A stretch of 22,846 nucleotides of DNA from JL08 sp965363755 (GTDB taxonomy: Bacteria; Pseudomonadota; Alphaproteobacteria; Rhodobacterales; Rhodobacteraceae): positions 1 to 22,846 of the forward strand of contig CBDTVL010000032.1 in NCBI GenBank assembly GCA_965363755.1, in the 5' to 3' direction. Position 1 is the first letter of the stretch; each line of letters starts with the position of its first letter. The position numbers and the translations under genes were made by a program. The notes beneath the pieces were generated by a model, which saw nothing but the letters and a program-made list of their open reading frames with translations, was not told the DNA's origin and ran no database searches. Positions 1-7,739 of this stretch are shown here, piece after piece.

Positions 1-509
1 TTTACCTTGCACAGTTCTGAAAACTGATCGGCGGCCATATCAATGTCATCTATTTTCAGTTCGCCGCGCGCGACGGCTTCTCGCATATACTCCGTCAGCC
101 GGTCGTGTCCCATTTTTGGGCCCGCAGCATAAAACGCGCGACCCAGCTCCGGGAACCTGTCCCGCTCTGCAACGCAGATACGAAATACACTTTGAGAGAA
201 ATCAGACAACAAGAACGGCACCAGTTTTGACGCCGCGATGGTCAGCACTTCGCGCGGTGGCGCTGGTTCGGCAATCAACTCCAACGCCTCGTCGGCCATG
301 CGGTTGCATTCGGTCGTTGCAACTTCCATGAAAAGCAATCGCTTGTCTGGGAAATAACTGTAAAGCGTCGCTTTGGAGACGCCAGCGGCCTTTGCAATAT
401 CATCGACGCTCGCACCTTCAAATCCGTCCGCCATAAACACCTGACGCGCGCCATCAACGACCTGGTCGAATTTTCGACCCTTGCGCACAATGTCCGTGGC
501 GTCGCCCAT
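1..509 (-). CDS. TetR-family transcriptional regulator, AefR-like C-terminus (3' end outside window)
   Basis: A DNA-binding repressor-type regulator; 169 residues are visible and the reading frame runs open off the left edge. Residues about 14-60 form the TetR helix-turn-helix: an 'FMADGFEGASVDDIAKAAG' stretch followed by 'VSKATLYSYFPDK', the classic recognition helix and its flanks. Residues about 105-130 (VFRICVAERDRFPEL and on) resemble the AefR-like TetR C-terminal domain. The start at 509 is supported by AAGGAG at 520-515 on the minus strand, 5 nt from the ATG. It is divergent from the iron exporter gene, so the 132-bp gap may carry its own operator, and it may regulate itself, the exporter, or a gene to the left. 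The ligand cannot be told from the sequence. The family call is firm; the target is not known. Confidence 0.93.
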   Translation of the reverse strand, partial: MGDATDIVRKGRKFDQVVDGARQVFMADGFEGASVDDIAKAAGVSKATLYSYFPDKRLLFMEVATTECNRMADEALELIAEPAPPREVLTIAASKLVPFLLSDFSQSVFRICVAERDRFPELGRAFYAAGPKMGHDRLTEYMREAVARGELKIDDIDMAADQFSELCKV

Positions 510-531
510 GACGTCTCCTTTGTTGATAATT

Positions 532-563
532 CCACCATAAACCGATTAGTTCAGTTCCAACAA
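532..563 (-). promoter_or_regulatory. Candidate tetR promoter
   Basis: Read on the minus strand, TTGTTG (563-558) and TTATGG (540-535) are separated by 17 nt and point at the tetR start at 509. The hexamers match the sigma-70 consensus only moderately. The spacer holds the degraded palindrome copy at 546-560, so a regulator bound there would block this promoter. The call rests on pattern and position alone. Confidence 0.3.
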
Positions 564-583
564 CCGCAAGTCGCATTTGATCC

Positions 584-612
584 TTGAAAGGTCAGCGAAC
601 CCACCATAACAT
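584..612 (+). promoter_or_regulatory. Predicted sigma-70 promoter of mbfA
   Basis: TTGAAA at 584-589 and TAACAT at 607-612 are separated by exactly 17 nt. The start of transcription would fall near 618-620, about 22 nt before the ATG at 642. The -10 box touches the palindrome at 612-626, an arrangement typical of a promoter shut off by a repressor. No other promoter-like pair as good lies in this gap. Confidence 0.55.
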
Positions 613-626
613 TAGAACAATTCTAA
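612..626. promoter_or_regulatory. Irr box / iron control element-like palindrome upstream of mbfA
   Basis: TTAGAA-CAA-TTCTAA is a perfect 6-bp inverted repeat with a 3-nt spacer. It matches the form of the iron control element bound by the heme-dependent regulator Irr in alphaproteobacteria, as I recall it (TTTAGAA/TTCTAAA arms around a short spacer). In Bradyrhizobium and Agrobacterium mbfA is known to be repressed by Irr under low iron, so both site and gene agree. It covers the predicted transcription start. Binding by the TetR neighbour instead is possible, but the match to the Irr site is better than expected by chance. Confidence 0.72.
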
Positions 627-641
627 ACTACAGGTGCTCGC

Positions 642-1616
642 ATGCGGTTTCTGTCACAACGCAAACGATTTTCGGACCTATCGGAACAGGAAATAATCGC
701 ACTTGCGATTTCGTCCGAAGAAGATGATGCCCGCATTTACCGAGGCTACGCAGAAGGCCTGCGCGCCGATTTTCCTGACAGTGCGGCTGTATTTGACGGC
801 ATGGCCGAAGAAGAGGATGGCCATCGCGCCCTTCTGATAGACCTGCATCAGACCCGGTTCGGTTCAACCATTCCACTGATCCGGCGCGAACATGTGGCGG
901 GGTACTACAATCGCAGGCCGGTCTGGCTCGTCGAGAACCTCGGTTTGGAGCGCATTCGCGCGGAAGCTGATGCGATGGAGCGGGATGCAGAAAGGTTCTA
1001 TCTGTCTGCCGCTGCCAGCACGTCGGATGCCGCGACCCGCAAGTTGCTGGGGGATCTGGCAGCAGCCGAAGCAGGGCATCAAACCAAAGCCGGTGCACTG
1101 GAAGATCAACACCTGGATGACGCCACGCGCAACAGTGAAGATGCAACCGCAAAACGCCAGTTCATTTTGACATGGGTGCAGCCGGGGCTTGCCGGTCTGA
1201 TGGACGGCTCTGTCTCGACCCTTGCGCCGATATTTGCCGTGGCATTTGCAACCCATAACACATGGACAACGTTTCTGGTTGGGTTGGCGGCGTCCATCGG
1301 AGCCGGCATTTCAATGGGCTTCACTGAAGCCGCCTCTGATGACGGTACCATTTCTGGTCGGGGATCACCCATCAAGCGTGGCTTTGCTGCAGGTGTCATG
1401 ACAACGATTGGCGGATTAGGCCACGCCCTGCCCTATTTGATCCCTGATTTCTGGACAGCCACTACCATCGCCTGCGTCGTCGTGTTCATCGAACTCTGGG
1501 CAATCGCTTGGATCCAGAACAAATATATGGATACGCCATTTTTCAGGGCCGCTTTTCAGGTCGTACTGGGAGGGGCACTGGTCTTTGCGGTTGGCGTTCT
1601 CATTGGAAGCGGTTAG
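642..1616 (+). CDS. mbfA: Membrane-bound ferritin / VIT-family iron exporter (MbfA)
   Basis: An inner-membrane ferrous iron exporter that protects against iron overload and peroxide stress (known for MbfA in rhizobia). Residues about 14-160 form a ferritin/rubrerythrin-like four-helix domain with the usual di-iron pattern: Glu26 or Glu27, E58xxH61, Glu near 113-117, and E143xxH146. Residues about 175-324 form the VIT1/CCC1 membrane domain, opening with 'PGLAGLMDGSVSTLAPIFAV' and ending in several hydrophobic helices. The length of 324 residues fits MbfA. The ATG at 642 is preceded by a weak AGGTG. It starts 16 nt after an Irr-box-like palindrome, which fits iron-dependent repression. The divergent TetR gene is a possible second regulator. 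The next gene, an AEC permease, begins 41 nt later and may be read from the same transcript. Confidence 0.93.
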   Translation: MRFLSQRKRFSDLSEQEIIALAISSEEDDARIYRGYAEGLRADFPDSAAVFDGMAEEEDGHRALLIDLHQTRFGSTIPLIRREHVAGYYNRRPVWLVENLGLERIRAEADAMERDAERFYLSAAASTSDAATRKLLGDLAAAEAGHQTKAGALEDQHLDDATRNSEDATAKRQFILTWVQPGLAGLMDGSVSTLAPIFAVAFATHNTWTTFLVGLAASIGAGISMGFTEAASDDGTISGRGSPIKRGFAAGVMTTIGGLGHALPYLIPDFWTATTIACVVVFIELWAIAWIQNKYMDTPFFRAAFQVVLGGALVFAVGVLIGSG

Positions 1617-1657
1617 CCGGGCTTGCAGCTTGGAGGGCCAATAGCTAATGCAGACCC

Positions 1658-2587
1658 ATGGTCGATATATTTCTGAAGACACTCCCCTTTTTCGCCCTGA
1701 TTGCTCTGGGGTTTTGGGCCGGGAAAACCCGCTTTTTTACGCCTGAGGCCACTGCCTATCTCACCAAGTTTGTTTTTTACTTCGCACTGTCCGCGATGCT
1801 GTTCCGTTTTGCCGCCAACCTGTCTCTGGCTGAGGTTTTTGATGCACGCTTGATTCTGGGTTATCTGGGTGCGACGACCGTTGTTTATTGCATTGCCACT
1901 ATGGTCGCATTTGCGCGGCGGCTGAATATCGAAACCGCGGCGATCGAGGCACAATGTGCAGTCATCGGCAATGTCGGATTTCTGGGCGCTCCGATGCTGG
2001 TTCTTTTGCTGGGACCCAAAGCCATTGGCCCGGTAATGCTGGTGCTGGCCGTCGATCTTATCGTGTTTTCCAGCCTCATCGTGATCCTGATCACCGGAGG
2101 CCGGGATGGGCGGATGAGTTTTGGAGTTGTCAGGACAATCGGACTGGGGCTTGTCAAAAATCCAATGATCATGTCGATTACTCTGGGCCTGATGTGGTCC
2201 TCATTGTCGCTTCCGATTCCTGCCCCTTTCAATGATTTTCTGGCCATTCTTGGCGGAGCTGCAACTCCCGGAGCGCTTTTTGCCATTGGTGCGTCTCTCG
2301 CCTTGAAATCAGCCGAGCGGATTGAGGTCGCGGCCTGGCTGAGTTTCTGTAAGCTGGTTCTACACCCGGCTTTTGTAGCGATTGCGGTCCTGTATCTGTT
2401 CCCGCTTGATCCCTATTCAGCTGCGGTTGTGATCTCAGCCGCAGCTTTGCCGGTCGCTGGGAACGTCTATATTCTCGCACAACATTATGGCGTAGCGCCG
2501 CACCGCGTCTCAGCCGCCATCCTGTTGTCCACGGCTGCAAGCATTGTGACCGTATCCTTGGTGATCGCCTGGGTATCGCCGCTTTGA
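1658..2587 (+). CDS. AEC-family (auxin efflux carrier-type) permease
   Basis: An inner-membrane transporter of the auxin efflux carrier/malonate carrier family. The 309 residues are almost wholly hydrophobic, with about ten membrane helices. The N-terminal 'LPFFALIALGFWAGK', the central 'GNVGFLGAPM' and the C-terminal 'AALPVAGNVYILAQHYG' are family hallmarks (Asn and Gly-Pro kinks in the crossing helices). Bacterial relatives move malonate, malate or other small acids; the substrate here cannot be read from sequence. A GGAGGG at about 1632-1637 is rather far from the ATG at 1658, and an ATG at 1648 is out of frame, so the start is reasonable but not decided by a ribosome site. It lies 41 nt after mbfA, but I see no known functional link to iron. 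Confidence 0.88.
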   Translation: MVDIFLKTLPFFALIALGFWAGKTRFFTPEATAYLTKFVFYFALSAMLFRFAANLSLAEVFDARLILGYLGATTVVYCIATMVAFARRLNIETAAIEAQCAVIGNVGFLGAPMLVLLLGPKAIGPVMLVLAVDLIVFSSLIVILITGGRDGRMSFGVVRTIGLGLVKNPMIMSITLGLMWSSLSLPIPAPFNDFLAILGGAATPGALFAIGASLALKSAERIEVAAWLSFCKLVLHPAFVAIAVLYLFPLDPYSAAVVISAAALPVAGNVYILAQHYGVAPHRVSAAILLSTAASIVTVSLVIAWVSPL

Positions 2588-2676
2588 TCTGAGATTGCCT
2601 TAAATAACGCACCCTCCCCTTGCCGCTTGGGCAATGAATCGATAGCGATAGCACAATAATTTGAGGGAGCGCCGCG

Positions 2677-3507
2677 ATGAAAACAGTATCAACCAACAAG
2701 TGTTTTGGCGGGACTCAGGGGGTCTATACCCATGCCTCAGCCGCCTGTGCATGTGATATGACCTTTGGGCTCTTCCTGCCAGAGGAAGCGACCGATGGCC
2801 CTGTGCCTGTCCTGTGGTATCTGTCAGGCCTGACCTGCACACACGAAAACGCCATGGTAAAAGCCGGAGCGCAATCGTGGGCGGCGGAACAAGGCATCGC
2901 AGTGGTATTTCCGGACACGTCGCCGCGCGGCGACAATGTGGCTGATGATGACGCTTATGATCTGGGCAAAGGCGCCGGGTTTTATGTGAATGCCACCCAG
3001 ACCCCGTGGGCGCCGCATTATCAGATGCACAGCTACATTGCCGACGAATTGCCATCCCTGATCGCTGAGGAATTCAACATCGACATGGATCGGCAAGCCA
3101 TCACCGGCCATTCTATGGGCGGGCATGGCGCCTTGACGTTGGCTATGGGTTTGCCAGGTCGGTTCCGCTCAGTCTCGGCGTTTGCGCCGCTGTGTAATCC
3201 AACTGCCAGCGATTGGGGTCGAAAACAGCTGAACGCTTATCTGGGGGATGATGAGGCCATCTGGAGAGCGCACGATGCAACGCTCATGATGAAGAGCACG
3301 GGTTTTGACGGGCCAATTCTGATTGATGCGGGCACCGACGACCAGTTCATCGATCTGTTAAAACCTGAAGCGTTTGCTGCTGCCTGCGCAGAGCGGCGCC
3401 AGGAAGCAACATTGCGCATGCAGCTCGGTTATGATCACAGCTACTTCTTTGTGTCCACCTTTATGGAGGATCACATCAGCTTCCACGCCAACGCACTTTA
3501 CGCATGA
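2677..3507 (+). CDS. fghA: S-formylglutathione hydrolase
   Basis: It splits S-formylglutathione to formate and glutathione, the second step of glutathione-dependent formaldehyde detoxification in the cytoplasm. This is an esterase-D-type alpha/beta hydrolase of 276 residues, the normal family length. Visible motifs are 'LWYLSGLTCTHEN' (oxyanion region, residues 47-58), 'GHSMGGHGAL' with nucleophile Ser146, the acid Asp in 'DAGTDDQF' (221 or 222), and His254 in 'YDHSYFF'. GAGGGAG at 2663-2669 is well placed for the ATG at 2677. Its stop overlaps the next gene's ATG. The usual partner, glutathione-dependent formaldehyde/alcohol dehydrogenase, is not in this window, so it must be encoded elsewhere if the pathway is complete. 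Confidence 0.95.
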   Translation: MKTVSTNKCFGGTQGVYTHASAACACDMTFGLFLPEEATDGPVPVLWYLSGLTCTHENAMVKAGAQSWAAEQGIAVVFPDTSPRGDNVADDDAYDLGKGAGFYVNATQTPWAPHYQMHSYIADELPSLIAEEFNIDMDRQAITGHSMGGHGALTLAMGLPGRFRSVSAFAPLCNPTASDWGRKQLNAYLGDDEAIWRAHDATLMMKSTGFDGPILIDAGTDDQFIDLLKPEAFAAACAERRQEATLRMQLGYDHSYFFVSTFMEDHISFHANALYA

Positions 3508-3959
3508 GTACGCTCTACATCGACGCCGATGCCTGCCCGGTCAAAGCCGAAGCCGAACGGGTTGCCACCCGGCACAAGATGACAATGTTTGTCGTCTCAA
3601 ACGGCGGCCTGCGCCCGTCGCAAAACCCGTTGGTGCAGAACGTTGTTGTCGATTCTGGACCTGATGTGGCTGATATGTGGATTGCTGATCGCTGTGGCCC
3701 GGGTGATGTCGTTGTGACAGGGGACATCCCGCTTGCCGCCAAATGTGTAGAGGCTGGTGCGCGGGTGCTCAAACATAACGGCGAGGCGCTGACCCAGGCC
3801 AATATCGGCAACGTGCTTGCCACCCGCGATCTGATGACGGATCTGCGCGCCGCCGACCCGTTTCGGCAAGGTGGCGGCAAGGGCTTTACAAAAGTTGACC
3901 GCTCCCGTTTTCTAGAGGCGTTAGAGCGGGAACTTCGTGCAGCCATCCGGACCGGGTAG
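3504..3959 (+). CDS. UPF0178 / YaiI-family protein (DUF188)
   Basis: A conserved bacterial protein of unknown function, 151 residues, the usual family length. It opens with the family signature 'YIDADACPVKAEAERVA' and carries 'GPGDVVVTGDIPLAAKCVEAGA' in the middle and 'KGFTKVDRSRFLEALER' near the end. The conserved acidic residues (Asp7, Asp9, then the Asp of 'VVTGDIPLA') recall PIN-type nuclease folds, though nuclease activity is inference. The ATG overlaps the fghA stop as ATGA (3504-3507), so the two are very probably translationally coupled. Nothing in the sequence explains a link to formaldehyde metabolism. Confidence 0.92.
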   Translation: MSTLYIDADACPVKAEAERVATRHKMTMFVVSNGGLRPSQNPLVQNVVVDSGPDVADMWIADRCGPGDVVVTGDIPLAAKCVEAGARVLKHNGEALTQANIGNVLATRDLMTDLRAADPFRQGGGKGFTKVDRSRFLEALERELRAAIRTG

Positions 3960-4006
3960 ATAACGTTCTGAACGCGAAGGTTTTTGGAATTGAGGACAGG
4001 ATCAAA

Positions 4007-4627
4007 ATGCAACCGCAGGCCGTGATTTTTGACATTGGCAATGTGCTGATCGAGTGGCAACCAGAGCGTTTTTATGATCGAGTCATTGGCCCTGCAAGGC
4101 GACGCGCCATGTTCAATGACGTCGATCTGCACGCAATGAACGACCGCATTGATCTGGGCGGTCCGTTCACTGAGACGATATACGACGCCGCTGAAGAATA
4201 TCCTGACTGGCGGGATGAGATTCGGATGTGGCATGATCACTGGATCGAGATGGCATCCCCTGTAATTGAGCATTCGGTCAGGTTGCAACGGGCCCTGCGC
4301 ATCAAAGGCATCCCGGTCTTTGCGCTGTCCAATTTCGGCATTGAGAGTTTTGACTATGCCGCAACCCAGTATCCGTTTCTCGACGAGTTCGACCGCCGCT
4401 ACATCTCTGGCCACATGAAAGTCATCAAACCCGACCAGACCATCTATGAGATGGTTGAACAGGACTGCGGCATTGCACCGTCAGCCTTGCTGTTTGCAGA
4501 TGACCGGGCCGACAACATCGACATGGCCGCGGCGCGAGGCTGGCAAACCCATCTGTTTGAGAACTCGAAGAGTTGGGCCGAAACGCTCGTAGATCACGAT
4601 CTGCTCAGCGCCCAGGAAGCTGCCTGA
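4007..4627 (+). CDS. HAD-family hydrolase (HAD-IA, YihX-like)
   Basis: A soluble phosphatase or dehalogenase-like enzyme of 206 residues. Motif I is 'VIFDIGNVLIEW' with nucleophile Asp9, motif II is Ser108 in 'FALSNF', motif III is Lys141 in 'VIKPD', and motif IV is the acidic pair Asp165-Asp166 in 'LLFADDRADN'. The residue two after the nucleophile is Gly rather than the usual Asp acid/base; the same 'DxGN' form occurs in YihX-like sugar phosphatases, so it is not a sign of decay. GAGGA at about 3992 precedes the ATG. Only 1 nt separates its stop from the ornithine-cyclodeaminase-like gene, so the two are co-translated. The true substrate is unknown. Confidence 0.9.
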   Translation: MQPQAVIFDIGNVLIEWQPERFYDRVIGPARRRAMFNDVDLHAMNDRIDLGGPFTETIYDAAEEYPDWRDEIRMWHDHWIEMASPVIEHSVRLQRALRIKGIPVFALSNFGIESFDYAATQYPFLDEFDRRYISGHMKVIKPDQTIYEMVEQDCGIAPSALLFADDRADNIDMAAARGWQTHLFENSKSWAETLVDHDLLSAQEAA

Positions 4628-4628
4628 A

Positions 4629-5546
4629 ATGACGCTGACCCACATTCCATTTGCTGCAGGTGACGCATTACTCGACTGGCACGAGCTGACCAAGGCGTTG
4701 GTCAAAGGGCACGATCTGCCCAAGGCCGAAATCGACGACACTTTCCTTTATCGCGGTAAAGACACGCTGCTGTCCCGCTCGGCGTGGATTGATGGCATGG
4801 GCATAGCGGTCAAGTCTGCAACAGTGTTCCCGGACAACCCCGCTCGGGACGTACCCATGATCAATGGCGCCCTGTGCCTTTTTGCTGACAAGACCGGCAT
4901 GCTGGAAGCATTGATAGATTTCCACCTAGTCACCAAGTGGAAGACCGTCGGTGATAGCCTTCTCGCTGCCAAGCTTTTGGCGCGACGCAACAGCAAATCA
5001 ATTCTGATCGTGGGTGCGGGTACGGTTGGCCGCTCGGTTCATGCAGCGTTTGGTTCCGCCTTCCCCGAGGCCCGCTTCGAGATTTGGAACCGATCACCGG
5101 CTGGGGCCGAGGCCATGATTGCAGACCTCCCCAATCTCTGCCTCGCCACGGATCTTGAAACTGCAGTGCGCAATGCGGATATTGTCGTGTGCGCAACAAT
5201 GTCGACTGACCCGTTGATCAAGGGCGACTGGCTGCAACCCGGCCAGCACCTGAACCTGATTGGCGCATATCGCCCTGATATGCGCGAAGCTGATGATACT
5301 GCCCTGCTACGCGGGTCAGTGTTTGTCGACAGTTTTGACACCACAATTGGCCATATCGGCGAACTCAAGATCCCAATCGAGGCCGGCGTTATAACCAAAG
5401 ACGCTATCCTGGCTGATTATTACAATCTCGACGCATTTGTGCGTCGATCAGACGATGAAATCACCGTCTTCAAAAATGGCGGCGGCGCACATCTGGACCT
5501 GATGACCAGCCGCTACATTCTGGAAAAATGGCAGGCATCTTCATGA
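4629..5546 (+). CDS. Ornithine cyclodeaminase / mu-crystallin family protein
   Basis: An NAD(P)-binding enzyme of the family that includes ornithine cyclodeaminase, ketimine reductases and mu-crystallin; 305 residues. The catalytic Lys62 lies in 'AVKSATVFPDN', and the Rossmann nucleotide-binding loop is 'ILIVGAGTVGRS' at about 125-136. The usual 'LRTAA' substrate-arginine motif reads 'WKTVG' here (Lys105 where Arg is expected), and the 'GADxPGKxE' segment of true ornithine cyclodeaminases reads 'GAYRPDMREAD'. These changes argue for a ketimine or imine reductase, or another substrate, rather than ornithine. The start is 1 nt after the HAD gene and the stop overlaps the next gene. The family call is firm; the reaction is not. 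Confidence 0.88.
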   Translation: MTLTHIPFAAGDALLDWHELTKALVKGHDLPKAEIDDTFLYRGKDTLLSRSAWIDGMGIAVKSATVFPDNPARDVPMINGALCLFADKTGMLEALIDFHLVTKWKTVGDSLLAAKLLARRNSKSILIVGAGTVGRSVHAAFGSAFPEARFEIWNRSPAGAEAMIADLPNLCLATDLETAVRNADIVVCATMSTDPLIKGDWLQPGQHLNLIGAYRPDMREADDTALLRGSVFVDSFDTTIGHIGELKIPIEAGVITKDAILADYYNLDAFVRRSDDEITVFKNGGGAHLDLMTSRYILEKWQASS

Positions 5547-6475
5547 TCAGTGGCGCCGTACTTGTCATAATTGGCCTGATGCTTGTTATTCCGTTCGCGG
5601 TCGAAGAAATGCGCACAAAGGTGGATGCCGAGCGTCGCAAGGATGCCGACGGGCGCTTCGTCACCTTGTCCAAAGGTGTCACGTATTATGACTGGCTTGG
5701 GCCTGCGCGTGGACCCGTGGCGGTGTGTGTGCATGGGTTGACCACACCGTCATTTGTCTGGCGGGGACTGGCCCGCGGGCTGGCTCTGATGGGGTACCGC
5801 GTTCTGATATATGACCTTTACGGACGCGGTTATTCAGACCGACCGCACGGAAGACAGGATAGGGCATTCTTTTTGAGCCAGTTGGATGAATTGCTTTCTG
5901 ATCAGGATGTGCAAGATGACATCACGCTCATCGGGTATTCAATGGGAGCCGCCATCGCCACATCGTTTGCCGCGCAAAACCCCAGCAAAGTACGCCAACT
6001 GATCCTTCTCGCCCCTGCCGGCATCGTAATCGCGCGCAGCCGCTTCATGAAGTTTGTGATCGACACACCCTTCATCGGCGATTGGCTGATGCTGGCTCTG
6101 TTTCCGTTTCTGCACCGGGTCGGAACTGAGAAAGAACGCGAATTGCCCAGTTCGGTGGAGTATATCGTCGATTTGCAACAAGCTGAGCTAAAGACTCATG
6201 GGTTCATTCCCGCTGTTCTGTCCAGCATGCGCGGCATGTTGGCTGCCAATCAGGAAGAAGAGCACAAATCCATCCACAGCGCGATCATTCCGGTACTGGC
6301 CGTGTGGGGGCGCGATGATAAGCTCATTCCACTGGAAGCCGTCGGTGTTCTGGCGACATGGAGCCGCAAAGCACGTCAAGAAGTTGTCGATAACGCAGGC
6401 CACGGACTGGTCTACACCCACACAGAAGCAGTATTAGACGCGATGAGCGAAGTGCTGCGCGACGGGCTGCGCTGA
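5528..6475 (+). CDS. Membrane-anchored alpha/beta hydrolase
   Basis: A serine hydrolase of 315 residues with one N-terminal membrane helix (residues about 7-24). The alpha/beta hydrolase fold follows: 'VCVHGLT' (oxyanion), 'DLYGRGYSDRP', 'GYSMGAA' with nucleophile Ser138, 'WGRDDKLIP' with the acid Asp (263 or 264), and 'NAGHG' with His292. The start at 5528 overlaps the previous gene by 19 nt. An in-frame ATG at 5543 forms a cleaner ATGA junction with that gene's stop and removes only five residues, so it is a real alternative. Coupling with the cyclodeaminase-like gene suggests a shared pathway, such as release and reduction of an amide or lactam, but this is a guess. It converges with the MFS gene 10 nt away and no terminator is evident. 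Confidence 0.88.
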   Translation: MAGIFMISGAVLVIIGLMLVIPFAVEEMRTKVDAERRKDADGRFVTLSKGVTYYDWLGPARGPVAVCVHGLTTPSFVWRGLARGLALMGYRVLIYDLYGRGYSDRPHGRQDRAFFLSQLDELLSDQDVQDDITLIGYSMGAAIATSFAAQNPSKVRQLILLAPAGIVIARSRFMKFVIDTPFIGDWLMLALFPFLHRVGTEKERELPSSVEYIVDLQQAELKTHGFIPAVLSSMRGMLAANQEEEHKSIHSAIIPVLAVWGRDDKLIPLEAVGVLATWSRKARQEVVDNAGHGLVYTHTEAVLDAMSEVLRDGLR

Positions 6476-6485
6476 ATTTTCACGT

Positions 6486-7727
6486 CTAGACAGTTGCGAT
6501 GCTGCCTAGGGGTTTTTCCCGCACCGGCAGGTGGATTATCGCACTGAATGCGCCAACCCCAACCCCGATCCACCAAACAAGCGTGTAGTCTCCAAAGGCA
6601 TCGTACATGCGCCCGCCCAGCCAAATGCCCAAAAACGACCCCAGCTGGTGGCTGAAAAACACAATTCCGTACAGCGTACCCATGTACCGCAACCCGTAGA
6701 TATAAGCCACAAGGCCCGAGGTCAGCGGTATGGTTGCCAGCCATAAAGACCCCATCGCGACCGAAAACAAAACCACTGAGGTTGGCGTAATTGGGAACAT
6801 GATAAACACTCCTGCAACCACGGTGCGGGCCGTGTAGATTCCGGCAAGAAGGTACTTTTTTGAATAGCGTTTTCCAGCCCAACCCGCTGCCAGAGATCCG
6901 GCGATGTTTGCCAGACCTATCAGCGAGATTGCGACCGCGCCCAAAGCTGACGTGGTAGTGACACCCATCGCGTGCAACACACCATCGGTGGCAATTGGCC
7001 CGCACATTTCGGTGACGAAGGCCGGAAAGTGCGCCGTTATGAATCCAAGCTGATAGCCACAGGAAAAGAAACCCAAAAAGATTAACGTGTATGATGGATC
7101 ACGAAATGCCTTGATCAGAATATGCCCAAGACTTTCTTCCAATTCATCCCGGCTGGCGAGTGTGGGCGCGCGCATGAATGGCAGGCTGAACAGGCTCAGA
7201 AAGACAATCGCGGCAAAGATGATAAACACCGTTTGCCAAGGCAAGTAGCTCAGCATCCATTCCGAACCCGGAGGGCCAATAATCTGACCCATGCTGCCTG
7301 CGACTGTGACAACGGCCAGTGCCATGGAGCGATTGTCATCTGACGCTGCCCTGCCAACAACCGCCAGAATCACCCCGAACCCAGTCCCGGCAATGCCAAA
7401 ACCAACAAGCCATGCGTAGGCCTGATGTGCCTCTGGCGTGATTGCCTGCGCAGACAGTAAAAGCCCAGCGACATACGTCAGGCCCCCGATCACAATCGCT
7501 TTGCGGTCGCCGATTTTTTCGGCCAAAGCCCCAAACAAAGGCTGACCGATCCCCCAAGCGAGGTTCTGAATTGCGATTGCCATCGAAAATTCCGTGCGCA
7601 GCCAGCCAAATTCATCGGCGATCGGGATCTGAAATAGTCCAAACGATGACCGCACAGCAAAGCTGAGCGTGATTATGACACACCCCACGATCAAGACCGG
7701 AGTGAAAAGCGGGACCCGCTGCGGCAT
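6486..7727 (-). CDS. MFS transporter
   Basis: A 12-helix inner-membrane carrier of 413 residues from the major facilitator superfamily. The loop between helices 2 and 3 carries the family motif as 'GALAEKIGDRKAIVIGG', the second half begins near 'PSYTLIFLGFFSCGYQLG', and Gly-rich helices such as 'VGFGIAGTGFGVILAVVG' pack the core. It resembles the oxalate/formate and monocarboxylate branches of the MFS, but I cannot name a substrate. The ATG at 7727 has AGGAG at 7738-7734, 6 nt upstream. One arm of a perfect 10-bp inverted repeat ends 1 nt upstream of that ribosome site, a likely control point. It diverges from zapE and has no operon partner. Confidence 0.9.
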   Translation of the reverse strand: MPQRVPLFTPVLIVGCVIITLSFAVRSSFGLFQIPIADEFGWLRTEFSMAIAIQNLAWGIGQPLFGALAEKIGDRKAIVIGGLTYVAGLLLSAQAITPEAHQAYAWLVGFGIAGTGFGVILAVVGRAASDDNRSMALAVVTVAGSMGQIIGPPGSEWMLSYLPWQTVFIIFAAIVFLSLFSLPFMRAPTLASRDELEESLGHILIKAFRDPSYTLIFLGFFSCGYQLGFITAHFPAFVTEMCGPIATDGVLHAMGVTTTSALGAVAISLIGLANIAGSLAAGWAGKRYSKKYLLAGIYTARTVVAGVFIMFPITPTSVVLFSVAMGSLWLATIPLTSGLVAYIYGLRYMGTLYGIVFFSHQLGSFLGIWLGGRMYDAFGDYTLVWWIGVGVGAFSAIIHLPVREKPLGSIATV

Positions 7728-7739
7728 GGACGTCTCCTG

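Larger units (their letters stand above)
532..626. repeat. Imperfect direct repeat pair in the tetR-mbfA gap
   Basis: Copy A (532-560) and copy B (601-626) both begin with an exact CCACCATAA and continue with a 16-nt stretch beginning ATTAG that matches at 12 of 16 positions; copy A has 4 nt between the two blocks and copy B has 1. Copy B contains the perfect palindrome described separately. Copy A has lost the dyad symmetry. This looks like a duplicated regulatory element serving the two divergent promoters, one copy having drifted or being read by a different protein. Confidence 0.5.

Noticed and set aside
2620..2634. TTGCC-GCTTG-GGCAA dyad between the AEC permease gene and fghA as a terminator
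   Set aside because: The stem is only 5 bp and no T-run follows, so it is too weak for an intrinsic terminator.
3515..4414. Minus-strand frame of 299 codons opposite the UPF0178 and HAD genes
   Set aside because: Both plus-strand genes have clear family motifs; the opposite frame shows none and is a codon-bias shadow.
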